Positions 1 through 7,918 of a DNA stretch of 15,534 bases are shown piece by piece. The stretch is from JAFGIN01 sp050301235. GTDB lineage: Bacteria > Fibrobacterota > Chitinivibrionia > Chitinivibrionales > Chitinispirillaceae. Numbering within the stretch: the stretch's first letter is position 1; every line of letters begins with the position of its first letter. The notes beneath the pieces were generated by a model that was not told where the DNA came from, did no database searches, and was given only the letters and a program-made list of their open reading frames with translations. The position numbers were made by a program, and so were the translations under genes. Location: the NCBI GenBank assembly GCA_050301235.1, contig JBNKZD010000050.1, positions 1 to 15,534 on the forward strand, read 5' to 3'.

Positions 1-3000
1 CCATGGGGAATATTCAGTATTGACATAAAAAGGACTGGATTCAAAGTCGATAGCTGGATTTGGTTTACTGAAATTTATTGATGGGACCAACACTTTATGG
101 TGTAACATCAGTACTGTTTTAATAAAGCCGGCAATCCCGGCTGCCACCCCGGTGTGACCAATATTACTTTTGACGGAGCCGATTGCACAGAACTGCATTT
201 TCTGAGTGGTCTTTCTGAATGCCTGGGTCAGCGATTCTATTTCAATTGGATCACCCAGAGGTGTTGCAGTACCGTGTGTTTCGATGTAGCTGATTGTTTC
301 TGCTGGGACATTCGACAATTTTTGTGCGGAAAGTATAACGTTAACCTGTCCATCAACTCCAGGTGCAGTGTAACTAACCTTTTTTGCACCATCATTGTTA
401 ATTGCTCCACCTTTGATTACTGCATAAATGTTGTTTTTATCTGCTAAAGCAGATGAAAGTTTTTTAAGTATTACTACGCCAGTTCCATCACTGAATGTAG
501 TGCCGGATGCCTTTGCATCAAAGGGGCGGCAGTGTCCATCATTTGAAAAAATTGATCCATCCTGATGCAGGTGGCCTCTATATAAAGGTATGGAGATTTC
601 GCATCCGCCAGCAAGTGCCATTGTACAATCTCCCCGTCGTATTGCCTGACAAGCTAACATTATAGCGACCAGAGATGTTGAACAAGCTGAACTTACACAG
701 ACACTGGGGCCGGTAAGATTGAGTGCGTGGGAGAGCCTGGTGGCGAGAAAATCTTTCTCATTACCCAGGTCTATTTGTAATTCCCCGACTTTATCGATAA
801 TATCAGGCCGGGTTAATAAATTATTTCGAAGATATAAACTGCGGCCCATTCCTGCATAAACTCCAACTGAAGTATTTGGAGGTTGCGAAGTGTATCCGGC
901 GTTTTCCAAAGCCCGGTAAGCAGTTTCCATGAATAATCTGATCTGTGGATCCATAACTTCAGCCATCTGTTGCTGAATTCCAAAAAAATACGCATCAAAA
1001 GACTCCGGATCAGATACCATCCCTTTTGCACAAATATACAGATCATTATCTTTGATTGAAGTATCAATACCTGCAGGAATGTCATTTTTGCTGAAAAAAG
1101 AGAGTCCTTCCCGACCTTCAGAGAGCAATTGCCAGTATTCTTCAATGGAGGATGCGCCTGGTAAAAGACATGACATTCCAACAATTGCCACATAATCATC
1201 TGTTTGTGAATTTTCAGGGTCTGTATTCTGGTCTGTAACTGCAATATCGGGTTTCCTTCCGCTTAGAACCTGTGCCTGTTCTCGAATCGTTGGATGCTGA
1301 AAAACAAGAGCAACGGTGACTTTTTGATCATACATTTTTTTTAGTGCAGCAGCAAGACGTGCTGCAAGTAAAGATGTCCCACCTGCTTCAAAGAATTTCA
1401 GATCCAAAGGTATGTTGCGTTGTTCTAAAAGCTCCTCCCACAATGCTGCAATTCGTTTTTCTTCCCTGGAATAGAGCACCTGTTCAGAACTCGTTTCTGT
1501 TTTTGGTTTGGGCAATGCTTTCCTATCAATTTTGCCGCTCACACTAAGTGGAAATGTATCTAAAAAGACGTAAAAAGATGGGTGCATATATGCCGGCAAG
1601 TTGCTGGTGACTGCACTACGAATATCTCCAAGCAATTCGTGTTCACTCTTTTTGTTTTTTGTTCGAATTACATATGCAACGATATGCTTATCGTTTGTAA
1701 TGTCATTTCTGACAATAGTAACACATTGTTCAACGTATGGTGTATTTGCAATTACTGATTCGATTTCCCCTAGTTCAATCCTGAAGCCGCGAATTTTAAC
1801 TTGAAAATCGAGTCGGCCAAGAAATTCGATAACTCCGTCATCAAGCCATCTGGCAAGATCACCAGTTTTGTATAGCGAACCCCCCATTTCCGGGTGTGTA
1901 TGTGTAAATGGAGATGGAATAAACTTGTTCGATGTTAAATCGCTTCTATTTAAATAACCTCGCGCGAGTCCGATACCACCAATGTGGAGTTCTCCCGGTA
2001 CGCCGATTGGAACTGGTTGCAGTAAGTTATCAAGGACGTAAAGTTGCGTATTAGAAATAGGCGCTCCAATAGGAACAATTGTTCTTTTATCTGTACGTTT
2101 ACATTCCCAAACCGAAACGTCGACGGATGCCTCTGTTGGACCATATAAATTGTATAATCGGGTAGTACGTGGCATTCTCTCGAAAAAACGGAGCTGGTGT
2201 GTGTATGTTAAAGCCTCTCCACTGCATATTACGTAGCGGAGCGTTGTACAATGTGTGGCCTCAATTTCCTCTATAAATATTCCAAGCATTGGCGGGACAA
2301 AATGGACAACCGTAATTCCGGCGTCTTGAATGAGGTTTGCGATATAAACGGCATCCTGATGGCCGCCAGGCCGGGCCATTACAAGTGTTGCACCTGTTAT
2401 TAATGGCCAGAAAAATTCCCATACAGATACATCGAATGTAAATGGAGTTTTCTGAAGAATCTTATCTTTTTCAGATAAATTGAATTCCTTCTGCATCCAT
2501 AAGAGGCGGTTGCAAATACCCCGATGAGGTATCATAACACCTTTTGGCGTACCCGTAGAGCCTGAAGTATAAATTACATATGCAAGATCATCCGGAGTAG
2601 CCGTTTCCGCTGGGTGTGTTTTTAAATCTTCAATACTATCATCGGGGAAAGAACTTTCAAGAAGTAATACCGGTTGTGTAGCTTGCAAGTCAAGTGTTTG
2701 CAAAAATTTATGTTGTGTGACCATTACTGCTGGTTGTGCTTCTTTAAGAATATAGGATACACGGGACGTCGGATAACCAGGATCGATGGGTAAATATGCA
2801 GCTCCGGCTTTCAGGATTCCCATAAGACCAGCAACAAGTTCAAGTGATCTTTCGGCACAAATACCAACAATTGAACCCCGCCTTGTACCAAGTTTTGTAA
2901 GTGATCGAGCAATGGCGTTTGACCAGTTGTCTAATTGTTTGTACGAAAGAACGGTGTTATTATATTGAAGTGCAGGGGCTTCAGGTGTACGGAGCACTTG

Positions 3001-4410
3001 TTCCTTAAAAAGCGAATGAAGTGTGGTCTCGAAGTGTAAATCTGCCTTTGTGTTGTTAAACCTGTAGGTCAGGGTATGATATTCCTTATCTGACAACAGT
3101 GACATTTTCGTGATTAACGTTTGTGGAGTATTACATGCGTTGCTGATGAAATTCAGAAAATGTTCAGTCATTCTCTCAGCAGTTTTAACATCGATAATAT
3201 CAGAATCATATTCCCAGAAGCATTGAATTGTATCTTCATTATCCCAAAAATTGGCAAAAATATCAAGCTGGGATCCTCCCTGGTGATAAAACACAGGCTC
3301 AATAGAAAGATCGCGTAGCGAAAGAGTCATCGGATGTTTAAATGTGAAACCACATTGATATATGGGATTGTGGCTTGGGTCTGCTGGTATGTTTAATACT
3401 TTTGCTATCTGTTCGAGAGGCACTTCCTGGCGACTATGTACATCGAGTACCGCTTTTCTGGTAAGAAGAAGAAGATCTGAAAAGGTGGTTGTATTGTTAA
3501 TAGCGACTGAAACTGGGAGAGTATTGACAAAGCAGCCCATTGTGTTTTTAATGTCATTCTTGCGTCTATTGGCATATGGCACTCCGACAACAATTCTATC
3601 CTGGCCGCAATACCTGTATAGAAATCCGATATAGGCGCTAAGGAGCACTATAAATGAGTTTAATGACGGGTCCTGACATAATTGTCTGATTCTGTTAACA
3701 CTGTCGAGTGGAAGTTCAAGTTTTATTGCGTTACCAGAGAATGTTCTGAACGTCTGGCGTGGATGATCTAATGGAAGGTTTAGTGTCTCTTCACTATCAA
3801 ACAATAGGTTTTTATAAAAAGTAAGCATCTCGTGAAATTTATTTGATGTTAACCATTCCTGTTGAGTCTCACTGAATTTTGCATACGAGACAGTTTCATT
3901 GTTAACTCCATGTAAGTCGGTTTCAGAGTTGTAAATATGTGATAACAGTTCCCCAAAAATATCATTACTTCTCAAATCGGTAATTATATGGTGCATGGAA
4001 AGAACAATGATATATTCTGTAGTTTTTAATCTGAGTATCCTGCATCGGATAAGAGGCCCCTTTTCCAGATCAAAGGAAAGAGCAGATTCATTTTCAATTG
4101 CCTGTGTAACTTTTTCAGATTCGTACTGAAAACCATCATAATCATCGGTGGTAACATTGATTGGGTTAAAGGGATGTATCACCTGAAACAATGTATCTGT
4201 TTCCATTATGAACGTTGATCGCAAAATTTCATATTGTTTCACAATGGTATTAATACTATTCTGGAGCTTGTAGATATCAAGTGTGCCATGGGTCTTAAAT
4301 ACGGAGGTGATATTGTAAGCCGGGCTTTCGGGATTCAATGTATTCAGAAGCCAAAACTGTTGTTGAATTGCTGATGCTAAAATTTTTCTGGTGTTATTTT
4401 CTGCTTCCAC
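1..4410 (-). CDS. Hybrid NRPS-PKS megasynthase, C-A-T-KS (3' end beyond window)
   Basis: Modular enzyme that should add serine and then extend by a ketide unit. The frame is open for all 1470 codons read. Condensation domain at about residues 10-440, with HHIITDL at 140-146 and MGCFVNTLPV near 311. Adenylation domain at about 450-965: YTSGSTGTPKG at 614, FDVSVWEFF at 659, NLYGPTE at 754, GELHIGG near 827 and SGKIDRKAL at 958. Thiolation domain has FFEAGGTSLL with Ser1013 as the pantetheine site. The ketosynthase begins near 1073 with Cys1243 (SSACSTSL), His1379 (ETHGTAT) and His1419 (KSNIGH), so the catalytic triad is intact. The pocket code D660 V661 W664 H703 I728 S730 L755 V763 D764 K960 resembles known serine codes. 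The start is GTG at 4410, with AAAGAGAG about 6 bases upstream and the VOC stop 29 bases upstream. The domains after the KS are not visible. Confidence 0.93.
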   Translation of the reverse strand, partial: MEAENNTRKILASAIQQQFWLLNTLNPESPAYNITSVFKTHGTLDIYKLQNSINTIVKQYEILRSTFIMETDTLFQVIHPFNPINVTTDDYDGFQYESEKVTQAIENESALSFDLEKGPLIRCRILRLKTTEYIIVLSMHHIITDLRSNDIFGELLSHIYNSETDLHGVNNETVSYAKFSETQQEWLTSNKFHEMLTFYKNLLFDSEETLNLPLDHPRQTFRTFSGNAIKLELPLDSVNRIRQLCQDPSLNSFIVLLSAYIGFLYRYCGQDRIVVGVPYANRRKNDIKNTMGCFVNTLPVSVAINNTTTFSDLLLLTRKAVLDVHSRQEVPLEQIAKVLNIPADPSHNPIYQCGFTFKHPMTLSLRDLSIEPVFYHQGGSQLDIFANFWDNEDTIQCFWEYDSDIIDVKTAERMTEHFLNFISNACNTPQTLITKMSLLSDKEYHTLTYRFNNTKADLHFETTLHSLFKEQVLRTPEAPALQYNNTVLSYKQLDNWSNAIARSLTKLGTRRGSIVGICAERSLELVAGLMGILKAGAAYLPIDPGYPTSRVSYILKEAQPAVMVTQHKFLQTLDLQATQPVLLLESSFPDDSIEDLKTHPAETATPDDLAYVIYTSGSTGTPKGVMIPHRGICNRLLWMQKEFNLSEKDKILQKTPFTFDVSVWEFFWPLITGATLVMARPGGHQDAVYIANLIQDAGITVVHFVPPMLGIFIEEIEATHCTTLRYVICSGEALTYTHQLRFFERMPRTTRLYNLYGPTEASVDVSVWECKRTDKRTIVPIGAPISNTQLYVLDNLLQPVPIGVPGELHIGGIGLARGYLNRSDLTSNKFIPSPFTHTHPEMGGSLYKTGDLARWLDDGVIEFLGRLDFQVKIRGFRIELGEIESVIANTPYVEQCVTIVRNDITNDKHIVAYVIRTKNKKSEHELLGDIRSAVTSNLPAYMHPSFYVFLDTFPLSVSGKIDRKALPKPKTETSSEQVLYSREEKRIAALWEELLEQRNIPLDLKFFEAGGTSLLAARLAAALKKMYDQKVTVALVFQHPTIREQAQVLSGRKPDIAVTDQNTDPENSQTDDYVAIVGMSCLLPGASSIEEYWQLLSEGREGLSFFSKNDIPAGIDTSIKDNDLYICAKGMVSDPESFDAYFFGIQQQMAEVMDPQIRLFMETAYRALENAGYTSQPPNTSVGVYAGMGRSLYLRNNLLTRPDIIDKVGELQIDLGNEKDFLATRLSHALNLTGPSVCVSSACSTSLVAIMLACQAIRRGDCTMALAGGCEISIPLYRGHLHQDGSIFSNDGHCRPFDAKASGTTFSDGTGVVILKKLSSALADKNNIYAVIKGGAINNDGAKKVSYTAPGVDGQVNVILSAQKLSNVPAETISYIETHGTATPLGDPIEIESLTQAFRKTTQKMQFCAIGSVKSNIGHTGVAAGIAGFIKTVLMLHHKVLVPSINFSKPNPAIDFESSPFYVNTEYSPW

Positions 4411-4439
4411 AAAAACTCTCTTTCGATCATGTAACGTAA

Positions 4440-4817
4440 TCAGGCCTGCAATAATTCAATAAGCCCGATTGTAGTATTTAAAAATGCAACAGGTCTTCCT
4501 TCAAATAATACCGCAGCTTTCGGTTCCGAAATCAAAAGCGCGCCTGTTTTTAAATAAGATTCAATAGCCTGATTCAAGTCTGAAACTTCAAAACACATAT
4601 GATAAATAAAACTGTTTCTTTTTAAAAAGGGCTTGACTGTTTCACCACTGATTAACTCGAATGGGACACTGTCTTTTAAATATACCATTGAGATTGAAAC
4701 ATTCTGATTTTCATCAAAAATGATTTCAGAAACAGTGATAACATGATAGATCTGTTTAAGATGATTGATAGCATCATTGATATGTAAACAAGCAATTCCA
4801 AGGTGGTGCAGTTTCAT
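4440..4817 (-). CDS. VOC-fold (glyoxalase / methylmalonyl-CoA epimerase-like) protein
   Basis: A 125-residue protein with two beta-alpha-beta-beta-beta halves typical of the vicinal-oxygen-chelate family. The N-terminal HHLGIAC, the FELIS strand near residue 53, YHMCFEV near residue 72 and the C-terminal GLIELLQ supply the expected metal ligands in H-E-H-E order, as in methylmalonyl-CoA epimerase. Such folds bind a divalent metal and stabilise enolate intermediates (family knowledge). Its ATG overlaps the ACP stop in an ATGA junction, and GGGGAAAA just upstream can serve as ribosome binding site. Only 29 bases separate it from the megasynthase start, so it belongs to the same pathway. It may epimerise, eliminate from or bind an ACP- or CoA-bound intermediate; the actual substrate cannot be read from the sequence. 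Confidence 0.85.
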   Translation of the reverse strand: MKLHHLGIACLHINDAINHLKQIYHVITVSEIIFDENQNVSISMVYLKDSVPFELISGETVKPFLKRNSFIYHMCFEVSDLNQAIESYLKTGALLISEPKAAVLFEGRPVAFLNTTIGLIELLQA

Positions 4818-5053
4818 TGTTTTCCCCGGATTACCTTTACAATATTTAATAAACTTTTCATTGAGCCCATTTCATGTATAGTGAATTTCATTGAAAATTC
4901 ACTGGAAAGTGCTGAAAAAAGATTTATCTGAGTTAAAGAGTCCCAACCTTCAAGTGTAGTGATTTCTGTTTCCGGAGCAATTTCCAATGTTGATGAATCA
5001 AGAATGTCCCGAATGATAGTTGTTACTTCGTTTAGTATGTCAATTTCATCCAT
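4814..5053 (-). CDS. Acyl carrier protein (probable glyceryl-ACP)
   Basis: A free-standing carrier protein of 79 residues. The motif GWDSLTQINL carries the 4'-phosphopantetheine attachment site, Ser39. The acidic four-helix pattern and length are normal for discrete ACPs next to FkbH genes. The start is ATG at 5053: GGAG lies 6 bases upstream, and the coding start overlaps the fkbH stop by 8 bases (ATGGATGA). A TTG in the same frame at 5065 would lengthen the protein by four residues but would leave that ribosome binding site inside the gene. The end overlaps the VOC gene by 4 bases. Position between fkbH and the megasynthase implies it carries the FkbH product to the C domain or KS; that transfer is inferred. 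Confidence 0.9.
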   Translation of the reverse strand: MDEIDILNEVTTIIRDILDSSTLEIAPETEITTLEGWDSLTQINLFSALSSEFSMKFTIHEMGSMKSLLNIVKVIRGKQ

Positions 5054-6848
5054 CCTGTTCTCCAATTATCTTAATTATATTTGTAAGCCGCTTGTAATTT
5101 TTTACAGGTTTTAGATTCCAGATAGCAGTGCCCGATTCTGAATTTTTGACAAATTCAAAGCCGAAACGGGAAAATAAATCTGATACGAGACCGTTTTTTG
5201 CCGAAGGAGAATAATAGCCGTAAATGGTATCGATCTCATTTTGAATACATTTACCAACAAACTCGTCAAACATTGCATATTCCATTTCACGATTAAATAC
5301 GCGGCAACTCATTACCCACAGGTCGATATGAATATCTTTACAATCGCCGATTCTGCCTAGCATTACTGATACAAGGCCATTATCTCCGAATTTGTCCCGA
5401 AGTTTACCGTAAATGCCAATAAATGCTGGATTATCCAGAATCTGTTCAATTTCAGTTTGTGTGTATCGTTTGACTGTCAAATTGAATTGATTGGTTTTAT
5501 TTGCCAATTGAAAAATTCTCTCGATATATGTGCGGTTAAAATGACCGATTTCTGCAACCATATCAAGAGAATTCAAAAAAGCATCATGGCTTATAAAATT
5601 TTCTGCTTCATGAAGCCGGATGCTGTTCTCATTGTAGAACTGGTTTCGGTTAATATCATCGTTTAAAAGAGTAACGGTATCAAAATATCCTGCTTTATCA
5701 ATAATACCGGGAAAAAAAACTTCATCATTTCCTATATCCGGTACTTCCACATCCGGCAGATTGACACTAACCAATTCACGTTCAGCCGGATTATCATCTA
5801 CAAAAACGACACTGTCCAGACCTACATTCAGCTCTGTTGCAATTTCTTTAATCATTGTGTCCTTGGAAGCCCAGGATGATTTTATGGTTGCGAAATCGGC
5901 AAGGCTGAGAACAGAATCCGGATGAGTAAGCCCGTCTTTCGCGTTTTGCATCTCATTTTTGGAACAGATGGCAAGCATCAGACCTCTGTTTTTCAAACAC
6001 TTTACGTAATGCTGAAATTCAGAAAAAGCTTCTCCCCGTGCTGTATCCTTGCCCAGTTCGATTCCACTTACACCGTCATCTCCGATAACTCCGCCCCAGA
6101 GCGTATTATCTAAATCAACAACCAGAAGTTTTTTACTTTTACCCAGGATTGCACCTAAAATAGTAGAAACGTTATTACAAAAAACAGGTATTGCCTTGTA
6201 ACTCAGTGAATATTTAAATGCGAACCAGTACGAGGGATCAAACCATTCATTAATCCCCATCATTGATGATAGATAATGTACATCATTAATATGAAGATAA
6301 TTTTTCTTTCGTGCCGCTAAAGAAAACTCCCGGTTAAGACTCAGAACATAGTTGACCCTACCCCTGTGGTCAACGGCGTCCAGATTTCCTAATAATCTGT
6401 AATGCGGTAATTCAAAATTATTCTGGATGATTTCGCAATGATATTTTTCATGTAATAGGGACCAGATTTTTTTATAGGTGCCAATGGTTTGTTTGACTTT
6501 TTCGTTAACATCATCCTCTGAATCATTAAAGTCGGGATATGAATGAATGTTAACGATTCCAGAATGAATGACTACAAAACGTGGATTGAAGGAATCAAGG
6601 TTTGCGTTATCAAAAACAGCCTCTTCATAATAACGATTGTATTGAGATTCGTAAAAAACAGGTTGAATTCCGATTCTCAAAAGAAATAATTCCAGAATAT
6701 CACGTATTTCAGCAGTTGTTGAACCACCAAGAATTGCTATTCTACAATCTGATTTTTTTTCCCCATTAGAGAGCAACGCCCGTTTAAAAGCTTTCTTTTT
6801 CCTGATAATTACATTCAGATCAAATGGATAGCTGAGCGGATCCCGCAT
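5046..6848 (-). CDS. fkbH: FkbH-family glyceryl-ACP synthase (HAD phosphatase/glyceryltransferase)
   Basis: FkbH-like enzymes take a phosphoglyceryl group from D-1,3-bisphosphoglycerate, remove the phosphate and load glycerate on an ACP; the unit then feeds tetronate, methoxymalonyl or related steps (family knowledge). The 600-residue protein has the full architecture. An N-terminal SGNH-like region carries AILGGSTTAEI at 38. A HAD domain at about 240-370 has DLDNTLWGG (Asp245, Asp247), ICSKN (294-298) and VFVDDNPAE (Asp351, Asp352). A C-terminal GNAT-like part contains DNGLVSVM at 489 and MSCRVFNRE at 513, whose Cys515 region is conserved in the family. The ATG at 6848 has AAGGA 7 bases upstream in the 16-base gap after the preceding gene. 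Its last 8 bases overlap the ACP start. No damage is visible. Confidence 0.93.
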   Translation of the reverse strand: MRDPLSYPFDLNVIIRKKKAFKRALLSNGEKKSDCRIAILGGSTTAEIRDILELFLLRIGIQPVFYESQYNRYYEEAVFDNANLDSFNPRFVVIHSGIVNIHSYPDFNDSEDDVNEKVKQTIGTYKKIWSLLHEKYHCEIIQNNFELPHYRLLGNLDAVDHRGRVNYVLSLNREFSLAARKKNYLHINDVHYLSSMMGINEWFDPSYWFAFKYSLSYKAIPVFCNNVSTILGAILGKSKKLLVVDLDNTLWGGVIGDDGVSGIELGKDTARGEAFSEFQHYVKCLKNRGLMLAICSKNEMQNAKDGLTHPDSVLSLADFATIKSSWASKDTMIKEIATELNVGLDSVVFVDDNPAERELVSVNLPDVEVPDIGNDEVFFPGIIDKAGYFDTVTLLNDDINRNQFYNENSIRLHEAENFISHDAFLNSLDMVAEIGHFNRTYIERIFQLANKTNQFNLTVKRYTQTEIEQILDNPAFIGIYGKLRDKFGDNGLVSVMLGRIGDCKDIHIDLWVMSCRVFNREMEYAMFDEFVGKCIQNEIDTIYGYYSPSAKNGLVSDLFSRFGFEFVKNSESGTAIWNLKPVKNYKRLTNIIKIIGEQDG

Positions 6849-6864
6849 TACTTAATCCTTTTTA

Positions 6865-7569
6865 TTACACTACAGGTTCTATTGTTTTACTGGATTTCAT
6901 TAAAGAAATCTCCTGGATCGCAGAAGTTGTCCGGAATGCATTTGCCGGTCCGAATTTTAATAACTCAAGTTTCTCATAATCCGGCTTACCATCGGTGAAT
7001 ACTGAAGGATGGGTATAATGTTCGATTATTTCACCGAAAAAAATCTCCATATCATGTACCGAATATTTGTGTATGACTCTACAACCCAGACAAGATATAC
7101 ACTCTGTTATAAGAGGTGCATTTACTAACGACCCATATTGTATTTGAAACACAGTTGATTTATCAACATCTGAGCCTGAAACAACGCCGCAGTAATCCGC
7201 TTTAGGGATAATCGCTTCTGTTGGAAAATTGACACTAAATTCCCCATGTTCATGGATACCTATATTGGTATAATGGCTTTTATGGGATGAAATATATATC
7301 ACCGGTTTTTCTTTTAAGTTGCTCAGCATTGCGAAATTGCCAAGTACATTGAAATTAGCTTTCTCATTCACTTTTGCCCCGCAAAGAATTACCGGTGTGC
7401 CAAACACAGTTGGAGATAGATTTTCAGATATTTTTACCAGTGGGGCATTTTTGTCGAAATTCTTACTTTTTTTCATTGGTTTTCCTTTGCAACCAGACAA
7501 ACCTGCACCATAAATTACTATCAAACTCTGAAGTTTTAAAAATAATCTTCGTGGCATTTTTTCACTCAT
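6865..7569 (-). CDS. Tat-exported lipoprotein with flavin reductase-like (FMN-binding) domain
   Basis: A 234-residue protein. The N-terminus has a twin-arginine motif (PRRLFLK, Arg7-Arg8), a hydrophobic stretch and the lipobox LSGC ending at Cys27, so it is probably folded with its cofactor in the cytoplasm, exported by Tat and lipidated. Lys at +2 after the Cys would not favour inner-membrane retention by the E. coli rule. From about residue 45 the sequence follows the flavin reductase-like FMN-binding family: a strand near 60, HYTNIGIHEHGEFSVNFP at 99-116, DYCGVVSGSDVDK at 125-137 and APLITEC...CRV at 151-165. It is first in the minus-strand operon, 16 bases before fkbH. Most relatives are cytoplasmic flavin or FMN-linked reductases, so the substrate of an exported form is unknown. 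GGAA lies about 7 bases upstream of the ATG. Confidence 0.82.
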   Translation of the reverse strand: MSEKMPRRLFLKLQSLIVIYGAGLSGCKGKPMKKSKNFDKNAPLVKISENLSPTVFGTPVILCGAKVNEKANFNVLGNFAMLSNLKEKPVIYISSHKSHYTNIGIHEHGEFSVNFPTEAIIPKADYCGVVSGSDVDKSTVFQIQYGSLVNAPLITECISCLGCRVIHKYSVHDMEIFFGEIIEHYTHPSVFTDGKPDYEKLELLKFGPANAFRTTSAIQEISLMKSSKTIEPVV

Positions 7570-7615
7570 AATGATTCCATAAAAAATTGTTTCGCCAGTT
7601 ATGACAGAATTTTTA

Positions 7616-7621
7616 ATTATA
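7616..7621 (-). promoter_or_regulatory. Possible -10 element of the biosynthetic operon
   Basis: A perfect TATAAT reads on the minus strand here, about 47 bases upstream of the Tat-lipoprotein ATG, which would give a short AT-rich leader. No convincing -35 hexamer stands 15-18 bases further upstream, so this is a candidate only. Confidence 0.35.
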
Positions 7622-7862
7622 TGATAAAGTATTTAAGTCGCATTTTCTACCTTTTCGAAGATTCCATTGGATGATGGTAAACTGCAATATACAATAAATT
7701 ATATCTAAGGGGTTCGAAAACAGAATTTTTTCATAGCACATAGAGTAGAATTGTTATATTGGTACAATTTGCTTTTGTGACTCCATAAGTTCAATTCTTC
7801 CTGAATATGAGGTAACTTTAAGTGGTAACACAGGGATGATTTCAGGTGGATAGTTCAAAATA
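7622..7862. other. Gene-free AT-rich stretch upstream of the biosynthetic operon
   Basis: Nothing here reads as a gene on either strand. It lies between the start of the minus-strand operon and the terminator of the PEP-CTERM remnant, so it should hold the upstream regulatory region of the operon. No clear operator palindrome or riboswitch was recognised. Confidence 0.5.
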
Positions 7863-7890
7863 AAAAAGCCACCTGAGAAGGTAGCTTTTT
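7863..7890 (-). terminator. Rho-independent terminator downstream of the PEP-CTERM remnant
   Basis: Arms AAAAAGC-C-ACCT and AGGT-A-GCTTTTT enclose a GAGA loop, giving an 11-pair stem with one C/A mismatch. Read leftward, the stem is followed by a T-rich tract (TTTTTTATTTT). It starts 29 bases past the remnant's stop codon and would also insulate the biosynthetic operon from upstream transcription. Confidence 0.75.
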
Positions 7891-7918
7891 AAACCGATCA
7901 AAAATTTAAGGTAATTAG

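Noticed and set aside
813..1244. Minus-strand open frame of about 143 codons
   Set aside because: It lies in another frame within the ketosynthase and has no domain-like sequence; the KS frame carries all catalytic motifs.
4379..4430. ATG at 4430 as the start of the NRPS-PKS
   Set aside because: That frame reaches a stop after 17 codons; the megasynthase frame is entered by GTG at 4410.
5054..5065. TTG start giving a four-residue longer ACP
   Set aside because: The GGAG site for the ATG at 5053 would fall inside the coding part; the ATG has ideal spacing and the fkbH overlap is then only 8 bases.
7750..7775. Sigma-54 type promoter (TGGTAC...TTGC) that PrsR might use
   Set aside because: The spacing between GG and GC is 8 bases instead of the required 10, and no gene starts suitably downstream on the plus strand.
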